Below, one piece after another: positions 56,626-64,000 of a stretch of DNA of 64,000 nucleotides. Position numbers and translations under genes: made by a program. Each line of letters starts with the position of its first letter. Within the stretch, counting starts at the first letter, position 1. The DNA is from Aureobasidium sp. EXF-3400. Taxonomy: Eukaryota; Ascomycota; Dothideomycetes; Dothideales; Saccotheciaceae. The DNA lies in assembly GCA_024195585.1 (NCBI GenBank), contig SWBL01000182.1, forward strand, positions 1-64,000, read 5' to 3'. The notes beneath the pieces were generated by a model that saw only the letters and a list, made by a program, of their open reading frames with translations, did not search any database and was not told the DNA's origin.

Positions 56626-57511
56626 TCAGAAAATGACATCTTCATCATCCTCTCCTCCTCCTAGGATGTCCTGGGGCCCATCGTCGGCCTGCGGATCGAC
56701 GCCCTTTTCTTCAGCGACCTTCTTCTTCTTTTGACGTTCTGCCTCTTCTGCCTGAGCGTCTCTTTCCTTCTTGCCTGACACCTTCTTCAATCTGAAGAAC
56801 TCTTCTCTGTCCAGCTCGTCCAATTCTGAGTTGATGTATTTGATTGTGTTCTCTGTGCGGGGGATAATAACGTGCTCACTGCAGGAAAGGTTAGCCGACG
56901 TGGTTATGGTTTGGAAGCTGGTAGATGGTAGGCGTACATGGCGTTGACTCTGCGGTTCACGACCTTGATAACATCGTCCAGAATGACAAAGGCTGTCTGC
57001 AAACTGGCAAGCTCGACCAGAGTCTCGACTGCTCTGACATATGTCTCCCTACAACGCTGGACCTGCTGACCTCCTTTGCCCAGACCAGTCAGGCCAAAGT
57101 CGCTGCTGCCCTCGGTCTGGAAACTCTCGAACTGAGGCAAGAAGACACCACTGACGTTCTCCTGGCGGGTGCGGACACGGAACTTTGCCGAGCGGACGGA
57201 CTCCTGGATCTGGTAGCCAATTCCAGCGCCTCCAATGGCGTAGCTGACCTCGGCGAGGGAGAAGGCAGCAATCTGCATGACTCTGCCCATCTTGCGCTTT
57301 GCATCGTCGATACGGCGGGTGATGTCTCGGAAACGTTTGGTCAGAGCCTCACTCTTGCGCTTGAGCAAATCGTGGCCAGTCTGAGCACCCTTCAGTTTAT
57401 TCTTCATCAGACCCAGCGACTGCCGGGTAGGGAACACGGCCTCTCTCTAGATAGTCTTGGTTAGCTGGGAGCTGGGTACAAGACATAGAGACGTACTCCT
57501 GCAGCAGACAT
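56626..57511 (-). CDS. VMA8: V-type proton ATPase subunit D (central stalk)
   Basis: Rotor subunit of the vacuolar ATPase V1 sector, coupling ATP hydrolysis to the proteolipid ring. Exons run 57511-57497 (15 nt, MSAAG), 57446-56938 and 56878-56626 (258 residues; yeast Vma8 256). Two long antiparallel helices form the stalk: the N-terminal one begins REAVFPTRQSLGLMKNKLKG, the C-terminal one includes VNAIEHVIIPRTENTIKYIN and SELDELDREEFFRLKKV. The junction AT|T restores Ile in NAIEHVIIP, confirming the second intron. It ends in an acidic tail (GGGEDDEDVIF). Confidence 0.96.
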
Positions 57512-57848
57512 GTTGTCGACCGCTTAGAATATCAGTATAAGGAAGGGGTGTTGTTGATTTACTAGAAAGCAGCCACAGATAGCGGTATGCTGCTATGCCC
57601 GCTGGGGGCATGACGTTCGCCGTTGCTCGGGGAAAGCGCCAAGACGCGCCGCGAGTTTGGGCAGATGGTCACTTGAAAGTCCAAAAGTTGAAAGCGACGA
57701 ATTGAAGGTAGCTCGCAGCAGTTGGCTGTCTGTCTCGACTCTCGCCATTCTCGACTGCGCTGTTGTCGCATCCTTCTCCTCGCCAATCCCCTCGCTACTA
57801 CCGCCGTCGTCAGTAGGCCCGCTACGACGTGTGTGTATCTTCACCGAC
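57512..57848. promoter_or_regulatory. Divergent promoter region, VMA8 / SYF1
   Basis: 337 bp between divergent starts. The SYF1 frame stays open through it, but no in-frame ATG precedes 57849. No specific motif was recognised. Confidence 0.5.
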
Positions 57849-60352
57849 ATGTCGACAGCTTCGCATCTGTATCTTGTCACCGACAATCATGTCATCTACG
57901 AACAGGACATTCTGCGCAATCCCGCCAACATCCGCGCCTGGCTCGACTATGCCTCTTTCAAGCGCCAGACTGGCTCCCTGCTCGACCAGGCCTTTGTCCT
58001 CGAACGTGCCTGTAATGCGCTCCCGCGAAGCTACAAGCTATGGAAATTATACCTGGAGCTGCGCGTGAGCCATATCCGCAAACGCAATCCCGCCCGCTAT
58101 GCCGCAGAATATCAAAAGGTGAATGCCTTGTTCGAAAGAGCCCTGGTTCTCCTCAATAAGATGCCGCGCATCTGGGAAATGTACCTGTCCTTCCTCTGCA
58201 AACAGCCCAGGATCACCCAGACCCGTCGCACCTTCGACCGCGCCTTGCGAGCCCTTCCCATCACTCAGCACAACCGTATCTGGGCTCTCTACCGTCCATT
58301 CGCTACCTCTGCCTCTGGAGAAACTGCCATCAAGGTCTGGCGACGCTATATGCAGATCCACCCCGAGCATGCCGAAGACTTTATCGACATTCTCGTAGAC
58401 CAAAAACAATATACCGACGCCGTCGTCAAGTACATGGACATTCTCAACAACCCACGCTTCCGCAGTAAGGAGGCCAAGGGTCCCTTTCAGTTCTGGACAG
58501 ACATGTTGGAGCTCATCATCGACCACGCTCGCCAAGTCCAAACAGGCGAAGATACTGGCATAGATGTGGACCGCATAGTCAGAAGTGGTATACAACGCTT
58601 TCCGGACCAAAGAGGTATCTTATGGGTAGGCCTCGCTCGATACTGGATCAACAAGGGCGACTATGAGCGCGCAAGAGATGTTTTCGAAGAGGGCATTACC
58701 ACCGTCATGACTGTTCGTGATTTCTCAATTGTCTTTGACACATACGCAGAGGCAGAGGAAGCCTTGATTGGTATCAAGATGGATGAGGCTCAGGCTCGCT
58801 CCGAAAAGAGCACGCCCGATGAGAACGCCGATCTTGAACTCGACATCCGCATGATGCGTTTTGAGCAACTCATGGACCGCCGACCGTTCCTCCTGAATGA
58901 TGTTCTACTTCGACAAAATCCCAACAGTGTCAACGAATGGGAGAAAAGGGTCGCGCTCTGGGGCGATAACAAGGCCGAGGTTGTCAACACCTATACTAAC
59001 GCCATCGCTGCGGTAAATCCAAAGAAAGCTATTGGTAGATACCATACTCTTTGGACCAACTACGCAAAGTTCTATGAGGAACGTGGCGACCTACGCAATG
59101 CCAGAGTCATTATGGAAAAGGCTGTCAAGGTACCTTTTAGGTCGGTCAACGAACTCGCTGAGATGTGGGTTGAATGGGCGGAAATGGAGCTACGCAACGA
59201 GAACTTCGATCGCGCTGTCGATATCATGGCGAAGGCCACCCAAGCGCCCAAACGAAGCACAGTCGATTACTTTGACGAAACCCTCAGCCCCCAACAACGA
59301 GTACACAAAAGCTGGAAGTTGTGGTCATTCTACGTCGATCTTGTCGAGTCCGTTAGCACCTTGGATGAGACTCGCAAGGTTTACGAGCGCATCTTCGAAT
59401 TGCGCATCGCCACTCCTCAGACTGTTGTCAACTACGCCAATTTGCTTGAAGAAAACAAATACTTCGAAGAGTCGTTCAAGGTGTATGAACGTGGCCTGGA
59501 TCTTTTCTCATACCCGGTGGCGTTCGAACTCTGGAACCTATACCTTCAGAAGGCAGTCGACCGAAAGATCAGCATCGAGAGGTTGCGAGACCTTTTCGAG
59601 CAGGCCGTCGAAGGATGTCCTCCAAAGTTCGCCAAGGTGCTATACCTTATGTATGGTCAGCTCGAGGAAGAACGTGGATTGGCCCGACACGCTATGCGTA
59701 TCTACGAGCGAGCGACACGTGCTGTATCGGACGAGGACCGCTTGGACATGTTCAACTTCTACATTACCAAGTCGGCTTCGAACTTTGGCCTCACTTCCAC
59801 TCGCTCGATATACGAACGAGCTATTGCTGCACTACCAGACAGCGAAGCAAAGGATATGTGTCTCAAGTTTGCTGAGATGGAAAGACGGTTGGGAGAGATT
59901 GATCGTGCCAGAGCAATTTATGGACATGCCAGTCAGTTTTGTGACCCAAGGAGGGAACCTGGCTTCTGGCAGAAGTGGGAAAGCTTCGAGGTGCAGCATG
60001 GAAACGAAGACACATTCAAGGACATGCTTCGCATCAAGCGCAGCGTCCAAGCACAGTACAAGTACGTATTGCACATGCTAAGATTTGTATCAATTACTAA
60101 CCAGCTGCTAGTACCGATGTCAGCTTTATCGCTTCTCAGGCCATCGCACGCAGTCAACAACCTCCGGCTGGAGATGGGGATCTTGACGAGACTACGCAGA
60201 AGACAGATGCCATGGCGACCTTGGAGCGCCAGGCTCGCGCGCCCACTGGTTTCGTTGCAGCTAGCACTGGAGTGGAAGGAGGTAACAGAGCGGCAGATGT
60301 CGCGCAACCAGCAGCCAATCCGGATGCCATCGACGTCGACGATGACATATGA
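57849..60352 (+). CDS. SYF1: Pre-mRNA-splicing factor SYF1 (HAT-repeat protein)
   Basis: Scaffold of the Prp19/NineTeen complex in the catalytic spliceosome. Exons are 57849-60061 and 60112-60352 (817 residues), 50-nt intron GTACGT..CTAG. The protein is a solenoid of half-a-TPR (HAT) repeats with paired Trp/Tyr and Pro positions: DILRNPANIRAWLDYASFKR, LPRSYKLWKLYLELRVSHIR, KMPRIWEMYLSFLC, NRIWALYRPF and later RIYERATRAV. Exon 2 supplies the conserved C-terminal TDVSFIASQAIARSQQ and LERQARAPTGFVAAS, so the intron is required. The acidic end DAIDVDDDI is typical. Confidence 0.95.
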
Positions 60353-60810
60353 GAGTTCCCTCGGAGTGGCGGGTAGGAGAGTCGGCTTATATTCACACAT
60401 TTGTGCATTGCTATCTTTTTTTCTTTTGTCCAAATATACCAACACCAGCGCCGCTTTTTTCTCTTTTGTATATTGAAAGGTGCCTTTCATGGAGGCAAAC
60501 CCGAAGGCAGAATGCTCTAAGCAGAGACATGAAATCTAGTGAGAGCATATCAAGTGATGGTCTTTTGTCTTTGATCAGTGTCGTGAAAGTGTGATGGTAC
60601 TTTTGAGTGCTTCTCCACAGTGTGACGGAAGAGGCAGGCGGAGGCTGGAGTGACCTCAGTCGATTTGCCCCTCACCACGCGGACTTGAATTGTTCGACGA
60701 CTTCTACCAAACACAACGACAAGCTCCAAGGCCGCCCAAAACTCGACCGACTGAACCGCTATTGCTGGCTCGGTCATCACCTCTACCTCATTCTCTCCCA
60801 CAACAGTTTT
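60353..60810. other. Spacer between SYF1 and the F-box gene
   Basis: 458 bp between two plus-strand genes: SYF1 3' region and F-box gene promoter. I see no other feature. Confidence 0.5.
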
Positions 60811-63800
60811 ATGCACGCACAGTCCCCCACCTCTGTCCAACAGCCACACACCGAATCCACGAACCCCGCCGAGTCCACTTCCGACAGCCACCATGGAGAG
60901 CAGCACGGCGCGAGTCCAGTCGATGGCGGTGGAGGTGTCAGCCTTGCCGACCATGTGCCTGATATGGCCACGCCTGGACGGCTGAGTCCCTCATACAAGG
61001 CCTCTCCGGCTTCGCGCAATCGCATCGCCGAATATGAAAACGCCTCAGCGGCCTCGCCTTCCAGGAAGAAGATGGAGGGTCCGGCCTTCGCCGTCGTCAA
61101 GAAACCAAGGAAGCCTGGTGACAAGCATTCGCCCATTGCCGACTTGCCCAACGAGATCCTGACTCATGCCCTTGCACACCTCTCTCCTCAGGACCTGTCT
61201 GCTGTTTCTCTCGTCTCCCGCCGCTTCCACGACCTAGTCACCACTCCTCACGCCTGGAGGACTGCCTTTTCGCGTTATTTCCCCGGCCCAGACTCTCTCG
61301 ACCCCAATGCCTACCATGAAGAGGACGAACAGGACGATCGCCTTCGCGTTGAACGTCGCGCCTTCACTCGCGTTACCGCTCTTGCTTCGTGGCGTAGCGA
61401 GTATATCCTCCGCACCCGTTTGCTACGCTCCCTTGCTCGTGGCAAGCCCGTCGAGCTGCCCGCTTCCCCTGCTCAGGCCCGACTTGGCCAGCCTCCAGTC
61501 GCATTACCTATCATCAACTATCCTTCGCAAATGATCACAACCGTCAATCACCTACATGCTACCTTTGGTGGACCTGCTCTCAACAAGCGACCTCCTCGCT
61601 TCGTTCACGGCGCTGACGACGTCGGTACTGCCGGGAGCAGCGACCCAAGTCTTCAAAAGACCGATTCGTGGGGTTTAGGCGATCCAAATACTTTCCTTCA
61701 GTTCTCTGAACGCTTCCCTGGTGATGCCTTGTATGGACTCGGCCCTGGAAACGTTTTGGGTGTGCCAAACTCTATGGATATCAGTCAGCCATATGGTATG
61801 GTTCATGGCGAGGGCTCGCCTGGTGGCTTTGTCTACTATCGATATACCGAGGAGATGCGTGGTCACTTTTTGAAACCCTCGAGCGGCATCTCCGTACCTA
61901 CACTGGGCATCCCACAGCTGTTGCCTGTCCAAGAAGCTTTTTGCAGTGTCTGGATTGCCAAGTCTTCGACCATTCCTTCTCTTACCGACGGTCTTGTAGG
62001 ACTCATCTCTGGCTCTTCCCTTGGTGTTCTCACAGCATATAGTCTTGGACCTCTCGGGACCCGAGACCAGCGTTATGGTCGAGGCGAGGTCACAGCGCGT
62101 TGGGTGATCAGCCCCGGAGTACCTATAGTCGGAATCGCCGTCGACGAACATTACTCGGTGAAGCGTCAAGGAGAGAACCGGGCATGGGCAGTTGTGCTCA
62201 ACGCTCTCGGTGAGGTATTTTACTTGACCAAGTTCCCCAAACGTGGTGTCGACGACAAGCTTGCCGGACCTCACGACGAAGTTAACGAGCGCCTTGCCTG
62301 GTCGACTGGACGATCTGTTTATTGGACTCTTGTCGAGCCGAGTCGACGTGCTGCTCGTCCCAATCCTTACAGCAATTCTCATGTAGACGGCAGTTATTCA
62401 CCTCGGACCTCATGGAATGGCATGCACCTGGGCGAAGAGCAAATCAAAGCCGAGACATACGAGGTCGAAGACTACATTAAGCGCAAGCCCAAGGATTTCC
62501 AGAGAAGCTGTCTGGGATGGAATATGCGTAGAAAACTGGAGGTCGACTTCGCGGGAGATGACGGTAACTCGGCTGGAGAAGCCGTCTTCGTATTTGAAAC
62601 TGGTCTCGACGAGGACTCTGCCGCTTCCGCTAAACGATATGTCCGATTCAAGATCGCCGACACAAACAACTCAGAGACCGGAACGAATGAGTCTACATCG
62701 ACTCCGACTCCGACACCTCCTGAACCGGTCTCTTCCCTTTTTGGTGGGCCGGCTTCTCCTCCTCTATCGCCATCCAAGGGCGATATAGATTACGGCCTGT
62801 CCCTGTCAGCAGTCCAGAATCTTGAAACCAACAAAAGGACTGAGCGTTCGACAGAGGAATGGAGACTTTCTGATCTGTCATTCGGTGGACTGAAGTCGGT
62901 ACAGATCTCAGCTCACGCTCTGGATGGCTCAACCTTTGCGACTCTGACATCCTCAGAAGACCCACTGACGAACTTTTCTGGGCAATCGACAGTTTCTTCC
63001 CCTAGTATGACGCCTCTATACAAACCTAACGCCTCAGCTTCGCCTGCGGATGTCCCGGGTCAGCGAGCCCGTTTCATAGCCGTGGGTACGATGATGGGCA
63101 GCGTTTTGGTCTGGGATGCAAGAGCATCACTCCCTATTTCTGCTGAAGCTGTCAACACACTGGAACCTGTACGCATCATCCATACAGAATCGCCGGAGAT
63201 CTCCTGCGTCGCTCTGTCGTCTTTGTACCTTGTGCACGGAGGAAATGATGGTCTCGTGCAAGCTTGGGATGTTCTGGCTTCCAGTCTGAGCCCGATACGC
63301 ACACTGAACTCACGCTTCGCATCTCGAGCAAGACGTAGATTAGTGCAGGCTCAAGCATCTATCCAAGGTGTCGGTATCAACCTGTATGCAGCGGGTGCCA
63401 TCTGCCTCGATCCTGATCCGACGGTTCTGCGCGGTATGGTCTCGATTGGAACGCTCTTGCGCTATTGGAGCTTCAGCTCCTCTGCAGCGGATCAGTACAA
63501 ATCACACAAGCGTCGTCTTAGGAGAGCTGATCGAGGTACTAACGTATCCAATGATCGGTTCGCCAATGTCGGTAGAGGCAACATCAAGGGTTTCATTGCC
63601 AATGAACAGCATGAACTTGAACGAGAGAGCGCCCAGGATGCAAGACAAGCAGAACACCTGGCTGGAAGATTTGGCACGGAGCTACTGGGTAGTGATGCCA
63701 GTGAAGAAGAGATCCTCGCATACGCCAAGATTCTGAGCGAGGAAGCACTTGCTAAGGACCAAGAGAAGAAGATTAGCGAACCTACGACCAATGGCAAGAC

Positions 63801-64000
63801 AGCTACGGTCATGCCGATAGAGGACGCGGAGATGGATCCCGAGATCGCCGAGGCCATCCGTCTCAGCCTTGCAGAAGAAGAAGCACAACGCTTGCGGGAT
63901 CTAGAAGAGGCAGAGTTTGAAATGCTTCAACAACAAGAAGCTGCAGAGGGCAGCAACGACAGAGAGCTGACAGACTTGGAGTTTGCTCTGCAGCTCAGTT
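60811..64000 (+). CDS. F-box protein with ubiquitin-interacting motif, 3' end beyond window
   Basis: Open without a stop from the ATG at 60811 to the window edge (1,063 residues visible, no intron seen). The start gives MHAQSPTSVQQPHTESTNPA; a more downstream Met (60964) is possible. The F-box spans about 109-155 (IADLPNEILTHALAHLSPQD, LSAVSLVSRRFHDLVTTPHA), which should bind Skp1 in an SCF ubiquitin ligase. The middle (about 230-890) looks like a degenerate beta-propeller: strand-like segments ending in WD-type turns (GSVLVWDARAS, DGLVQAWDVLAS, GTLLRYWSFSS). A coiled region follows, then a UIM near 1007-1026 (DPEIAEAIRLSLAEEEAQRL), with a second candidate starting at the edge (ELTDLEFALQLS). 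F-box plus UIM suggests it reads ubiquitinated substrates. Its target is unknown. Confidence 0.85.
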   Translation, partial: MHAQSPTSVQQPHTESTNPAESTSDSHHGEQHGASPVDGGGGVSLADHVPDMATPGRLSPSYKASPASRNRIAEYENASAASPSRKKMEGPAFAVVKKPRKPGDKHSPIADLPNEILTHALAHLSPQDLSAVSLVSRRFHDLVTTPHAWRTAFSRYFPGPDSLDPNAYHEEDEQDDRLRVERRAFTRVTALASWRSEYILRTRLLRSLARGKPVELPASPAQARLGQPPVALPIINYPSQMITTVNHLHATFGGPALNKRPPRFVHGADDVGTAGSSDPSLQKTDSWGLGDPNTFLQFSERFPGDALYGLGPGNVLGVPNSMDISQPYGMVHGEGSPGGFVYYRYTEEMRGHFLKPSSGISVPTLGIPQLLPVQEAFCSVWIAKSSTIPSLTDGLVGLISGSSLGVLTAYSLGPLGTRDQRYGRGEVTARWVISPGVPIVGIAVDEHYSVKRQGENRAWAVVLNALGEVFYLTKFPKRGVDDKLAGPHDEVNERLAWSTGRSVYWTLVEPSRRAARPNPYSNSHVDGSYSPRTSWNGMHLGEEQIKAETYEVEDYIKRKPKDFQRSCLGWNMRRKLEVDFAGDDGNSAGEAVFVFETGLDEDSAASAKRYVRFKIADTNNSETGTNESTSTPTPTPPEPVSSLFGGPASPPLSPSKGDIDYGLSLSAVQNLETNKRTERSTEEWRLSDLSFGGLKSVQISAHALDGSTFATLTSSEDPLTNFSGQSTVSSPSMTPLYKPNASASPADVPGQRARFIAVGTMMGSVLVWDARASLPISAEAVNTLEPVRIIHTESPEISCVALSSLYLVHGGNDGLVQAWDVLASSLSPIRTLNSRFASRARRRLVQAQASIQGVGINLYAAGAICLDPDPTVLRGMVSIGTLLRYWSFSSSAADQYKSHKRRLRRADRGTNVSNDRFANVGRGNIKGFIANEQHELERESAQDARQAEHLAGRFGTELLGSDASEEEILAYAKILSEEALAKDQEKKISEPTTNGKTATVMPIEDAEMDPEIAEAIRLSLAEEEAQRLRDLEEAEFEMLQQQEAAEGSNDRELTDLEFALQLS

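Noticed and set aside
57657..57848. 64-codon N-terminal extension of SYF1
   Set aside because: No ATG in that stretch; the open frame is chance sequence in the promoter shared with VMA8.

Overview
The window is nuclear DNA of a filamentous ascomycete (Pezizomycotina). Genes sit about every 1.9 kb on both strands. Introns are short (48-67 nt) with GT..AG ends and CTRAY-type branch points close to the acceptor. Several proteins are typical of this group: fungal TOM20, the 21.3 kDa complex I subunit, an Arb1 silencing factor, a GH72 glucanosyltransferase and a GPI-anchored Ser/Pro-rich wall protein. A dothideomycete is my best guess from overall gene style, but the sequence alone does not prove the class. 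No transposon, tRNA, rRNA or CRISPR array was recognised.

Layout. 0-9 kb: VDAC/porin (cut by the left edge), a mitochondrial J-protein, MetAP2, a large disordered protein, an FMP46-like redox protein, ribosomal protein eS30. 9-19 kb: a secreted CREG-like protein, a 1.1-kb spacer with a degenerate repeat, methionine synthase MET6, a 1,110-residue unknown, an SDR oxidoreductase. 19-28 kb: a RING/coiled-coil protein with a HEI10-like ligand pattern, a complex I subunit, a POF1-like nucleotidyltransferase, a Tctex-type dynein light chain, VTC1, sphingolipid delta-4 desaturase. 28-40 kb: FIG4 phosphatase, a Myb-like protein with a periodic array of SUMO-acceptor motifs, EXO84, TOM20, CLP1, inositol polyphosphate multikinase. 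40-50 kb: a La-motif/Arb1 fusion, a ZTA1-like quinone reductase, a GH72 enzyme and a GPI wall protein. 50-64 kb: ESA1 acetyltransferase, PP2A catalytic subunit, an MFS transporter, a U1A/U2B''-type snRNP protein, V-ATPase subunit D, SYF1, and an F-box/UIM protein that runs off the right edge.

Most genes are housekeeping and independent. Loose themes are mitochondria (VDAC, J-protein, FMP46, 21.3 kDa subunit, TOM20), vacuole and phosphoinositide/inositol phosphate biology (VTC1, FIG4, IPMK, V-ATPase D), RNA processing (CLP1, U1A/U2B'', SYF1) and silencing/chromatin (La-Arb1, ESA1). I see no secondary-metabolite cluster.

The most notable observation is the gene at 40344-42432. Reconstructed across six introns, it joins a clear La motif to an Arb1 (Argonaute siRNA chaperone) domain in one protein. 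Also worth checking are a 7-nt microexon inside the RNP2 strand of the U1A/U2B'' homologue, an exact 8-residue array of psi-K-x-E motifs in the Myb-like protein, and regularly spaced cysteines in the Ser-rich stalk of the GPI protein. All exon boundaries were placed by eye from reading frame, splice consensus and family knowledge; none was tested against transcripts.
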